64,000 nucleotides of DNA from Cyanobacteria bacterium TGS_CYA1 (GTDB taxonomy: Bacteria; Cyanobacteriota; Vampirovibrionia; Obscuribacterales; Obscuribacteraceae). The notes under the pieces were generated by a model that was given only the letters and a program-made list of their open reading frames with translations, had not been told where the DNA came from and made no database searches. Shown in pieces: positions 44,966 through 52,880 of the stretch; positions within the stretch are counted from its first letter, which is position 1; every line of letters starts with the position of its first letter. The translations under genes were made by a program, and so were the position numbers. The stretch spans positions 62,001 to 126,000 of the forward strand of contig JAHCIQ010000003.1 in the NCBI GenBank assembly GCA_026129135.1, read 5' to 3'.

Positions 44966-45227
44966 TTTTAGTATGCCTTTTTTCATTTTGTTTGTAAGTC
45001 GATGTCTTCAATACATCCATAAAAGAGACATTTAGGCCATTGCAAATTTGATAAAGCAATATGAGGCTGAAGGTTTCTCCGTTTTCGAACTTTTCAATAG
45101 TGGACTCAAGGCAGCCAATTTTTTGTGCGAGTGCCTGTTTGGTTAAACCTTCTTCCTCTCTCAGTTTGGTGATGACCTCGGCTAGAGATGAGTGATCAGT
45201 TTGAAATGGGTCCACGTTGTTTTTCAT
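44874..45227 (-). CDS. XRE-family helix-turn-helix protein
   Basis: 117 residues from the ATG at 45227. Residues 15-75 are a Cro/CI-type HTH: LAEVITKLREEEGLTKQALA, QKIGCLESTIEKFENGETFS, LILLYQICNGLNVSFMDVL. The last ~40 residues have unrelated composition (Asn/Lys then Phe/Cys-rich) and lie over the patatin start, so the natural end may be a frameshifted remnant. It probably binds DNA. The neighbours suggest control of the patatin operon, which is inference. Confidence 0.65.
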   Translation of the reverse strand: MKNNVDPFQTDHSSLAEVITKLREEEGLTKQALAQKIGCLESTIEKFENGETFSLILLYQICNGLNVSFMDVLKTSTYKQNEKRHTKNESQNKFTIAFFMSQLCFCYTADFRAGYSR

Positions 45228-45374
45228 AATAAGTCTATAGCTCAAAGGTTTTATCGTGGTGCTCAAAAAATGGGAGCCTGTCAACGTTTCAGCAATTAGA
45301 TGGTTTTTAGACGCGCACGTTCATACAGACACTTGGACCGTGATTGTTCACGACCAGTTGTAAAAACATAGTAC

Positions 45375-45809
45375 CTAGGCTAAAAAGTTGCCGAATTCTT
45401 CTTTGGGAAGCATTCTTTTAAGTCTCTGTTCGGCAATATAAGAAATCTTGCTTTGATTTCGTTTATGACTGGTTTGAGGGTCCAAACCAAAGCGCGAAGC
45501 GATTGCTTCTCTTTCGGTATCGCTCAATTGACTTAGAATCTGGGCGACACGTTGATTCAAATATTGAGTTTCGAGCACTTCGTTGTTTACTGCAGCAAGC
45601 GCTGGTTTGTGTGTCAGAATCTTGCGCAAATTTTCAGTTGGTTCATTCAATTCTTTCGAAAGCCGGTCGATGCTTGGTTGTGCACCAAGTTTCAAAGTGA
45701 GTTCGCTATTAGCGCGACGTATTCTGGACATGTGACTGGACTCCAGTCTTTGATCAGCCGTGGCTTTCTTTGCGCTTTTGATTGGTCTGACATTGGTTAA
45801 AACGAACAT
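45375..45809 (-). CDS. sigma-factor-like fragment (regions 3-4)
   Basis: 144 residues from the ATG at 45809 (GGAG nine bases upstream; the TTG at 45824 is less likely). Residues about 25-75 look like sigma-70 region 3 (RIRRANSELTLKLGAQPSID, then LSKELNEPTENLRKIL). Residues about 95-140 look like region 4 (LSDTEREAIASRFGLDP). But the T-L-x-E-I-G helix is replaced by QTSHKRNQ, and the recognition helix is shortened to ISYIAEQRLKRML. Regions 1 and 2 are missing, so it cannot open promoters by itself. It is either a decayed sigma factor or a small regulator derived from one. Confidence 0.6.
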   Translation of the reverse strand: MFVLTNVRPIKSAKKATADQRLESSHMSRIRRANSELTLKLGAQPSIDRLSKELNEPTENLRKILTHKPALAAVNNEVLETQYLNQRVAQILSQLSDTEREAIASRFGLDPQTSHKRNQSKISYIAEQRLKRMLPKEEFGNFLA

Positions 45810-46151
45810 ACTCTCAATCTCCAAATTTGCGAATTTTTTTTGCAGCTTCCCGGTGTCTTTGGAAAAAACTTAAACCGATATCGAATTACGTTTTAGGGCA
45901 GGGTCTATGAATTAAATGGTCGTTGCTTTGACCGTCACTGTATTCAATATACTACTAATCTACCCGGATACGCAAGCGCTTTGTAGCCTATAGAATTCAA
46001 ACCCGCAAAAAGTTTTTTGCTTGGCTTAGATGCCGCCAGGGCGGCTGGCTCAATAATTCGGGAAGATTAATAAAGGTTAAGAGTGTTTGGGCGGCAATAA
46101 AGGTTGTAGAATTGGCAGTAGTTTAAAAGATGCAGACCGTGGACAATATTT
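45810..46151. other. intergenic region upstream of two divergent regulators
   Basis: 342 bases between the sigma-like gene (minus) and the XRE-receiver gene (plus). It holds palindrome copy 11 and a GC-rich inverted repeat GCCGCC-AG-GGCGGC near 46031-46044, whose loop is too tight for all six pairs. It probably carries both promoters. No convincing gene. Confidence 0.45.
45872..45894. repeat. CCGATATCGG palindrome, copy 11 (variant, intergenic)
   Basis: Degenerate copy aaaccgatatcgaattacg followed by TTTT. The core has one change (CCGATATCGA). The right arm ATTACGTTTT is intact, so this is a member of the family and not chance. Confidence 0.75.
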
Positions 46152-46823
46152 ATGGCAGATTCACAAGCATTACTTGGTGCAATTGGCAAGGCAATCAGAG
46201 CCCAAAGAGAAAAAATTGGCATTTCTCAAATCGAGCTTGCTGAACGTGCAGGTTTGCACCGAACTTTCATCAATAATATAGAGCGTGGAGCTAAGAATCT
46301 CAGTCTCGAAAGTCTTGTCGCCATAGCAGATGCTCTTGAATTAACTGCATCAGCGCTCATCATCGAAGCTGAAGACCTTGCCAAAAACACCAATTCTGCT
46401 ATCAAAATTCTGCTTATCGAAGATAATCCAGCTGACATATTTATGTTCAAGCGATGTGTCAATCTGACTGCTCACACAACGACCGTGCAAGTATTGCAAA
46501 CCGGACAGGAAGTTCAATACAGGTTGGAAGAATTGCGCAAAGGAGTTGGCGATCCTCCCCCAGACATTATTTTCCTCGATTTGAATTTGCCTGGTCGTTC
46601 GGGACACGAAATTCTTACAGATATCAAAAGCAATGAAGCTTTGCGCCATATTCCAATAATCATTCTTACTACATCATCAAGACCTGATGATATTAAAAAG
46701 ACATATTTCCATTTTGCCAATTCATTTCTTACCAAGCCACTTGATCCAGCATCATATGAAAAAGCGATTGATGGTGTACTAACCTACTGGTTTTCCACCA
46801 CCAAAATGCCTTCAATGTCTTAG
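46152..46823 (+). CDS. XRE HTH fused to response-regulator receiver
   Basis: 223 residues. Residues 8-70 are an XRE helix-turn-helix (ISQIELAERAGLHRTFINNI, LSLESLVAIADALELTAS). Residues 83-215 are a complete receiver: acid pair Glu90/Asp91, phospho-acceptor Asp143 (FLDLNLPG), Thr (ILTTSSRP) and Lys195 (SFLTKP). The receiver is of the Rcp1/CheY-like single-domain type (IEDNPADIFMFKR). An output domain in front of the receiver is the reverse of most regulators. A PAS histidine kinase is encoded 1.9 kb away (48679) and could be its partner, which is inference. Confidence 0.85.
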   Translation: MADSQALLGAIGKAIRAQREKIGISQIELAERAGLHRTFINNIERGAKNLSLESLVAIADALELTASALIIEAEDLAKNTNSAIKILLIEDNPADIFMFKRCVNLTAHTTTVQVLQTGQEVQYRLEELRKGVGDPPPDIIFLDLNLPGRSGHEILTDIKSNEALRHIPIIILTTSSRPDDIKKTYFHFANSFLTKPLDPASYEKAIDGVLTYWFSTTKMPSMS

Positions 46824-46834
46824 ATTTTCAATTG

Positions 46835-48031
46835 CTACATGTGGATAGCATGATCAAGAGCTGAACCTACTCTATCGAATTCGGTATAGAGTTTTTTCGC
46901 TTCTTCATCATTCATGCGTCCGCCAGAATTTCTGTAATTGCCTTCAAGCGAAGCGATTCTATCCAGACGGCTTCGAAGTTCAGCCGCTTTGGAAGCGGAG
47001 AGTCTACCCATCATCAGGTTGTAACTGATTTTAGATTCAAGACCAGCACGTCTTCCCATCATGTCATCGAATGCCACCACTCGGTCTGTTGCCAGATAAA
47101 GACGACCATTTTGAATCAGTGGCTCCACAGTAATTGTTGGCGATTTGATTACAGACACTAACTGGCTGCGAAGCATATCATACTGATAGGCAATTGGCAG
47201 ATAGTTCGCATATGTAATGGTGCCGCCACGGTCAAAACTTGCTTGCAGTGCAGCTAAATCGTCAAGTTGTTTGCGGTAAATTGCTGCTTGAGCTGCTGTC
47301 AAATTACCCGATGCAAGTCCTGCAGATATCAGTTCTACCATTCGGTCATGTCTGACTCTGATGCTGTCTCTGATTACTCGGGGCTCGATTGTTGTTATCG
47401 AAACGACTTTGTTAGATGAAACTGCAACTGGAGTCGAAACTACTACAGGTGTGCTAACGGCTACTGGATTACTTGCTACCACTACAGGTGTAGTTGTAGT
47501 AGTTGAAGATACAACTCTGATTGTTCTTACACCAGTCGATGGATCTAAGTAGACCAAATTCTGAAAAGGGCTCACTCTTGCATAAGTAACCAGATCGCCC
47601 GAAATGGCGTCAAGTCTTGTCGCAAGCGGAAGAGCTGTATCGAGCGAATAACCAAGTGCTACTGCTCGATTGAAATCCAGATTGAAAGCATCTATCAAAG
47701 CTCTCAGGCGAATTGAATCTGCAGTGCTCAAAGCACCAGCAGCTAATCGTTCCGCCATGATGCGCTCGATTTCTTTTCGTCTAGAATCCAAAAATACCCA
47801 GTTGCCCGATACGACCACTGGTGCTGCCTGTGTTACTACTGTTCCTGAAAGTGGCGCAACTTCTTTGGTGGTTGTAATGGTTGTGGTCGATGTGCCATCG
47901 CCATTAATCTGAATTTTTCTTTCTACCACTTCTGCATGACCAGGCTGTGCCGCAGCGACACCAAGACTGACCAGTACAAGCGAAAGCGCCAACCTTGGAA
48001 GCCATGTCGATTTGAAATAAACTTTATTCAT
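46835..48031 (-). CDS. secreted protein with three helical repeat modules
   Basis: 398 residues with a signal peptide (1-33). Three modules follow the pattern I-x-x-G-L-x-x-G-x-L-S-x-x-x-A-x-x-L-R-x-x-L-D: RIMAERLAAGALSTADSIRL (about 88), ELISAGLASGNLTAAQAAIY (about 237) and KISYNLMMGRLSASKAAELR (about 330). Each is followed by a second helix with Leu-x-x-Ser/Phe. Between modules 1 and 2 runs a Val/Thr/Pro linker with TTTTPVVVASNPVAVSTPVV-like repeats. It shares the module with the protein at 43414. Periplasmic or surface; role unknown. Confidence 0.65.
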   Translation of the reverse strand: MNKVYFKSTWLPRLALSLVLVSLGVAAAQPGHAEVVERKIQINGDGTSTTTITTTKEVAPLSGTVVTQAAPVVVSGNWVFLDSRRKEIERIMAERLAAGALSTADSIRLRALIDAFNLDFNRAVALGYSLDTALPLATRLDAISGDLVTYARVSPFQNLVYLDPSTGVRTIRVVSSTTTTTPVVVASNPVAVSTPVVVSTPVAVSSNKVVSITTIEPRVIRDSIRVRHDRMVELISAGLASGNLTAAQAAIYRKQLDDLAALQASFDRGGTITYANYLPIAYQYDMLRSQLVSVIKSPTITVEPLIQNGRLYLATDRVVAFDDMMGRRAGLESKISYNLMMGRLSASKAAELRSRLDRIASLEGNYRNSGGRMNDEEAKKLYTEFDRVGSALDHAIHM

Positions 48032-48189
48032 TATTGATGTCCCCCTCGTGTCGCATTTGCCAATGCATGCTTATGTGGATTTCCTAGCGCAAAATCCATT
48101 TCATAATGCTTGTCGATTATTTTTGACGATTAGTGACTGACCAGTCTAAAGCCTGCGTGTTGAAAAAAATGTGGTCTAAAATGAAAAAG

Positions 48190-48590
48190 TGCGTATAGAG
48201 ATGCTTCATCACCGATGCTTATGTAGGAACCACCAAAAATCATTTGATGGTTTTCACAAAAGACAGAAAATCTTTGTTGGATACAAGGTTTTGGCTCACT
48301 TCAAAATCTGGCACAGATTCAGCCTTGAAGCCCTATTCGTTATCCCAGCCGAAAATAGGAAAGTCTTTCGGCTTGCCAGCTTCACTTTTGAACCGCTAAT
48401 TCTTATCATGTTATCGATTAGAGATTCTGGATTGGTTGACTCTGAATAACGGGATGGCGCAAGCTGTAGCCAGTAATTTGGTGTTGATATCAGATTCGGT
48501 GGCTGAATACGTTCGTGCTCCATGCTCATAAACAAAGCCCAGAGCGGGTAAGACATGTTTATTCTTTCGTGGCGATCAAGATCTGGGTGC
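48190..48590 (-). pseudogene. decayed OvoA/EgtB-like (FGE-sulfatase family) gene
   Basis: The minus strand gives DLDRHERINMSYPLWALFMS then MEHERI (about 48582-48505), the conserved MEHERIHLETSS region of OvoA/EgtB. In another frame nearer 48360-48190 it gives GKPKDFPIFGWDNE, a stop, then GFKAESVPDFEVSQNLVSNK and DFLSFVK, the next conserved block (GWDNEYG, SNGEFLxFV). Frameshifts and stops interrupt both parts, and the remaining domains are missing. The intact enzyme is an iron-dependent sulfoxide synthase acting on histidine and cysteine derivatives in ovothiol/ergothioneine synthesis. This is a remnant only. Confidence 0.65.
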
Positions 48591-48678
48591 TGTGAGCCAT
48601 TCTACTTCTCTGTTCTTATAGAAGTAAAATAGCGCAAGTTTATGAACAAAAGATGACTAAGTAATTTGTCGACTTCAC

Positions 48679-49776
48679 TTATTTAGATGCAACTGGCAGA
48701 CTGACTATGAATTTCGAGCCTTTGCCTTCTTCTGATTCGACATTGATTATGCCACCATGCAATTCGACTATTTTTTTACACATGGCAAGACCAAGTCCCG
48801 TTCCCGCATACCTCGTCTCGGGGTGAAGACGTTGAAACATTCTGAAAATGCGGGTGGAGTCTTCCATTGAAAAACCGATGCCGTTGTCTTGCACTATAAT
48901 ACTGGCAAGACCGCCTTCTTTTTCGGCATAAACTCTGATTTTAGGTGTGGTGCTCTCTGATCTATATTTGATTGCGTTTGCCAGAAGATTTTGAAAAAGT
49001 TGAGTGAGGTAGTGAAAATTACCGCTTACTTTTGGTAAGGTTTCAACTATAATTTCAGCTTTCGATTCTCTTATTACGAGCTGAATATCTTCCTGTACCG
49101 AACTCAATACTTCGTTTAGATTAACCGGTACGGCAATGAATTTTTCTCTGCCGACTGCACTGAATTTGAGTACGTCGTCGATTCTAGCCATTGCTTTACC
49201 GGCTGCAGAGTGGATAAATTCTAAAAATTGTTGTGCTTGCTCGTCCAGTTCGGGTCCGTATTCGTCTTTGAGCAATCGCGAATAAGTGCCCATTGTGCGC
49301 ACTGGTTCTTTTAAGTCGTGGGCTGCGATCCAGGCGAATTCTTCCAGTTCTTTGTTTGATTGAGCCAGTTGTTGTGAGGTGCGAAGAAGCTCGCTTTCGG
49401 CTTGTTTCATCTGGGTGATGTCGCGGAAAATTGCAGCTCCGCTAGAAACAGTGCCTTCTTCGTCTTTGATGGCAGATACACTCAAAGAAAGATAAATCAA
49501 CCTTCCATCGGGCGTGGCGTGGATAAATTCGAGGTTATCCATTTTTTTGTCTTTTTTGATTCCGTCGAGAATTGCATCACATTCCGAACCGATAATCTGG
49601 CGCAAACCTTTTCCGATAGTAGATTCGATCGAATACCCAAACAGTTGCTGAGCGCCCGAGTTCCAGCTGATAACAGTGCCATCAAGCATGAAACTTATGA
49701 TTGCATCTGTACTGGACTCTACAATCGCTGCAAGTTGTCTGCTTCTATAGTCGGAAACTTCGTTCAGGCTCGTCAA
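48679..49776 (-). CDS. PAS-domain sensor histidine kinase
   Basis: 365 residues from a TTG at 49776 with GGAG eight bases upstream; no ATG is available nearby. Residues 14-122 are a PAS domain (AIVESSTDAIISFMLDGTVI, WNSGAQQLFGYS). A coiled linker leads to a phytochrome-type HisKA with His153 (AAHDLKEPVR). The ATPase domain has N (LFQNLLANAIKYR), G1 (VQDNGIGF) and G2 (GTGLGLAM) boxes. It is cytoplasmic, with no membrane span. Candidate partner: the XRE-receiver protein at 46152. Confidence 0.9.
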   Translation of the reverse strand: MTSLNEVSDYRSRQLAAIVESSTDAIISFMLDGTVISWNSGAQQLFGYSIESTIGKGLRQIIGSECDAILDGIKKDKKMDNLEFIHATPDGRLIYLSLSVSAIKDEEGTVSSGAAIFRDITQMKQAESELLRTSQQLAQSNKELEEFAWIAAHDLKEPVRTMGTYSRLLKDEYGPELDEQAQQFLEFIHSAAGKAMARIDDVLKFSAVGREKFIAVPVNLNEVLSSVQEDIQLVIRESKAEIIVETLPKVSGNFHYLTQLFQNLLANAIKYRSESTTPKIRVYAEKEGGLASIIVQDNGIGFSMEDSTRIFRMFQRLHPETRYAGTGLGLAMCKKIVELHGGIINVESEEGKGSKFIVSLPVASK

Positions 49777-49985
49777 GGTTTTGGCTCCAATGCTCCAGGC
49801 TGCAAAAAGGATAGTTTAATGGGAATTTTGTGTTTAGATCAATTAGCACCTGAAAGCTCAACCTGTGCTAGCAGGTGCAGATGTTGACAAGGAAGCGGTT
49901 GAACTATGGAGCAGCCGATAGCAAACTGGGCATAATAGTAGAGGTAACTCATATCCCAATAACTTTGTGAGATGCGGAGCAAGTA

Positions 49986-50798
49986 ATGGACAAGAAAACG
50001 TTTAAAACAGGTAATCCGGTTTTAAGAGAAGGCGTGTTTGATAAATCCCAGGAACAGGTAGGCGGTGCTGATGTCGGCGCTGGCGTAAATTCTGGTATCG
50101 GTGCAGATTCTCGTTCATCCGCCGAATCTATGACTTTGCAAGGTACTGTCAATAAAAGCTTTTTGCTTCTTCTAATTACTTCGGTCGCAGCTGGCGTGAC
50201 CTGGCACTACGCTCTTGCTGCATCTCCAGTGGCTGTTATGCCCTGGGCAATTGGCAGCATCATTGTAGGTTTCATAGTCGGTCTGGTAATAACTTTCAAT
50301 ACTTCTATGGCTCCAGCCCTATCGCCTTTTTATGCAGTCTTTGAAGGTCTTGCTTTGGGTTGCATATCAGCCTATTACGAAGCTAAATTTCCCGGTCTGG
50401 TAGTTCAGTCGGTTGGACTAACGATATGTGTATTTTTAGCCATGCTGTTTGCTTACACATCTAAAATCGTGAAAGCGACAGAAAATTTCAAGATGGGCGT
50501 AATTTCAGCCACTATGGGAATTGCTGTGCTTTACCTGGTAAATCTCGTATGCATAACCTTTTTCCATCTTCCACTCAAACCTATCTACGATACTGGATTT
50601 ATAGGCATTGGCTTGAGCCTTTTCATAGTGACGATTGCCGCTCTAAATCTAGTGCTTGATTTCGATTTTGTCGAATCCGGTGTAGATGCGAAAGCTCCTA
50701 AACATATGGAATGGTATGGTGCTTTTGGTCTGCTCGTGACACTAGTCTGGCTCTACCTGGAAATACTGCGCCTTCTCTATAAACTGCGCAGCAAATAG
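49986..50798 (+). CDS. BAX inhibitor-1/YccA family membrane protein
   Basis: 270 residues. A Gly/Ala/Ser-rich cytoplasmic N-tail (1-55) is followed by seven membrane segments. The family features are the first helix FLLLLITSVAAGVTWHYALA, the SPFYAVFEGLALGCISAYYE segment and the last ones with LDFDFVESGVDAKAPKHMEW, where the acidic residues correspond to the pH-sensing/Ca2+-leak site of BsYetJ-like proteins. Likely a calcium or proton leak channel in the inner membrane, by homology. A hairpin follows the gene. Confidence 0.9.
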   Translation: MDKKTFKTGNPVLREGVFDKSQEQVGGADVGAGVNSGIGADSRSSAESMTLQGTVNKSFLLLLITSVAAGVTWHYALAASPVAVMPWAIGSIIVGFIVGLVITFNTSMAPALSPFYAVFEGLALGCISAYYEAKFPGLVVQSVGLTICVFLAMLFAYTSKIVKATENFKMGVISATMGIAVLYLVNLVCITFFHLPLKPIYDTGFIGIGLSLFIVTIAALNLVLDFDFVESGVDAKAPKHMEWYGAFGLLVTLVWLYLEILRLLYKLRSK

Positions 50799-51038
50799 GA
50801 TAGTACTTAATGGCACCATTATTGGTGCTACCCCCTAGAAATAAGTAAACCCACCAATTTGCTTGGTGGGTAATGAATGCGGCAGGAGTGACCATTCTAA
50901 GGATTTTTGCCGTGGCGACATTAGTGGGCCATTTGGACTTGATTAATTATTAAAAGGTCTCCCTGCCGTGTTCATCATTAATTCCTAACTCTTTACTAGC
51001 ATGATTTTTTTCAGCGACGCCAAACTCAGATGTAAGTG

Positions 51039-51070
51039 AAAAACGTAATCCGATATCGGATTACGTTTTT
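51039..51070. repeat. CCGATATCGG palindrome, copy 12 (longest, intergenic)
   Basis: Perfect 32-bp palindrome centred at 51054/51055: A5-CGTAATCCGAT and its complement ending in T5. It is the best guess at the full element. Being between convergent genes and followed by a T-run on both strands, it could also end transcription in either direction. Confidence 0.95.
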
Positions 51071-51123
51071 TAGGGTTAGGGATTGCGACGGGGACCGGGT
51101 TTTGAAATGGCTCGAAAAAAGAC

Positions 51124-51157
51124 AAAAAAAGAGAGCCGAAAATAAGTGACGGCTCTC
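51124..51157 (-). terminator. Rho-independent terminator of the aldehyde dehydrogenase gene
   Basis: Stem GAGAGCCG (51131-51138) / CGGCTCTC (51150-51157). On the minus strand the stem is followed by seven T (51130-51124). It lies 23 bases past the gene's stop. Confidence 0.88.
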
Positions 51158-51179
51158 GGATTTTCTTAGAATCGGGAAT

Positions 51180-52682
51180 TTATTTTTCGAACCAACCTAT
51201 TGGTCCTTTATCCAGATTCACGTTTATTTGCTTCACTTCGGTGTAGGCGTCAAGACCAAAGGTTCCAAGCTCGCGTCCCCAACCGCTTTGACGGTAGCCG
51301 CCCCATGGCACTTCGTTATAGGTGAAGTGATAGCCGTTAACCCAGGTGATGCCGCAGCGAAGAGCTTTGACTACACGGTGGGCAAGAGCCAGGTCATTGG
51401 TGAATACAGCTCCAGCAAGACCGAAATCAGTGCCGTTAGCTAATTCGAGAGCTTCTTCTTCTGTTTTGAATTTCTGAACCACTGCGACTGGTCCAAAAAC
51501 TTCTTCTTGAACAATGCGCATATCGGGTTTTACGTCTACAAACAAAGTTGGCTCGACATAGTATCCTTGACCATATTTGCCACCAGTCAAAACGTTGCCA
51601 CCGTAAGCGATTTTGGCGCCTTCTTTCTTCGCGATTTCAATATAGTCGGTGACTGTCTTCAGTTGTTGGGTTGAAACCAACGGACCCATTTCTGTTTCTG
51701 GATCGTTGCCTGGACCAACTTTTATTTTTTTTGCACGCTCAGTCATTTTGGCAACGAATTTATCGTGGATAGATTCGTGAACCACAAAGCGCGAACCAGC
51801 TGAACATACTTGTCCAGCATTGCAGTAAATTGCAAACAAAGCGTAGTCTACTGCTGTATCGATATCCATGTCTGGAAATACGATCATTGGTGATTTTCCA
51901 CCAAGTTCGAGAGTGACTTTTTTCAAATTGCCTAAAGCTGCTTGAGCGATGATTTTACCGGTTCTGACCGACCCGGTGAAAGCTACCTTGTCGACCAGTT
52001 TGCTTTCGGCAAGTGGCGCTCCAGCTGTTTTGCCATCTCCAAGAACGATGTTCAAGACGCCAGCTGGAAGACCGCATTCATACATCAGCTCGACCAGGCG
52101 AATTGTCGAAAGTGGAGTGTATTCACTCGGTTTTAAAACAATTGTGTTGCCCGCTCCAAGAGCAGGGGCGAATTTCCAGCAAGCCATGAGCAAAGGGAAA
52201 TTCCAGGGGACAATCTGACCACAAACACCAATAGGCTCGCGAACTACTGTTGTTTCCGAATTTGCTGGAACTGGAACGTGTTGTCCATTTGGCTTGGTGA
52301 TAAGTCCAGCGTAATAGCGGAAGCAGTTGGCGGCGTCGGATATGTCGTATTGAGCTTCACGCAAGGGTTTGCCCTGGTTGAGCGATTCGAGTTCAGCCAG
52401 TTCTTCGCTATGTTCGTCAATTTTGTCGGCAATGGCAAACAACACTTTGGCTCGGTCATAAGCTGTCATCTTAGGCCATGGACCTTCGTCAAAAGCTTTG
52501 CGAGCAGATTTGATAGCTTTCTCTACCATTTTAGAGTCGGCTTCTGAAACTTTGCAAAGCGGGCTTCCGTCTGCAGGATTGAAGAGTTGACGCTCAGTAG
52601 TGCCTTTCTCTGCTTTTCCGTCAATGAATGAATGCCAGTTACGGTCGGTATTGACCTTAGATTTAGCCACGGTACTTACCAT
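51180..52682 (-). CDS. NAD(P)-dependent aldehyde dehydrogenase
   Basis: 500 residues from the ATG at 52682 (GAGGGGG upstream). It oxidises aldehydes to acids. Catalytic Cys in NAGQVCSAGSR, general base Glu in LELGGKSP, the NAD-loop FTGSVRTGK, and IVPWNFPLLMACWKFAPALG with GNTIVLKPSEYTPLS. The C-terminus GGYRQSGWGRELG is typical of betaine/gamma-aminobutyraldehyde-type ALDHs; the precise substrate is unknown. It is monocistronic, ending in a clear terminator. Confidence 0.95.
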   Translation of the reverse strand: MVSTVAKSKVNTDRNWHSFIDGKAEKGTTERQLFNPADGSPLCKVSEADSKMVEKAIKSARKAFDEGPWPKMTAYDRAKVLFAIADKIDEHSEELAELESLNQGKPLREAQYDISDAANCFRYYAGLITKPNGQHVPVPANSETTVVREPIGVCGQIVPWNFPLLMACWKFAPALGAGNTIVLKPSEYTPLSTIRLVELMYECGLPAGVLNIVLGDGKTAGAPLAESKLVDKVAFTGSVRTGKIIAQAALGNLKKVTLELGGKSPMIVFPDMDIDTAVDYALFAIYCNAGQVCSAGSRFVVHESIHDKFVAKMTERAKKIKVGPGNDPETEMGPLVSTQQLKTVTDYIEIAKKEGAKIAYGGNVLTGGKYGQGYYVEPTLFVDVKPDMRIVQEEVFGPVAVVQKFKTEEEALELANGTDFGLAGAVFTNDLALAHRVVKALRCGITWVNGYHFTYNEVPWGGYRQSGWGRELGTFGLDAYTEVKQINVNLDKGPIGWFEK

Positions 52683-52880
52683 TAAATTAAAACCCCCTCG
52701 AAATAAGGATTGGAATGTGGGTGGAGCCGGAATTCCGTTTATATAAGTGATAAATAGTAACACTTGAGGTCGAAAAAATACGCACTTTTCATGTCTGGGA
52801 CAGAGGTCAAAAGATCAAATGACTGTTATGCTGAAAATTAGTCGTTTTTAATACGTTCCTTATATATTGGATTGTGTGGA

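Larger units (their letters stand above)
50799..51179. other. intergenic region between convergent genes
   Basis: 381 bases without a gene. It holds a hairpin with an eight-base stem ACCCACCA (50849-50856) / TGGTGGGT (50864-50871), the longest palindrome copy (51039-51070) and the terminator of the aldehyde dehydrogenase gene. The first hairpin has no T-run. Confidence 0.6.
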
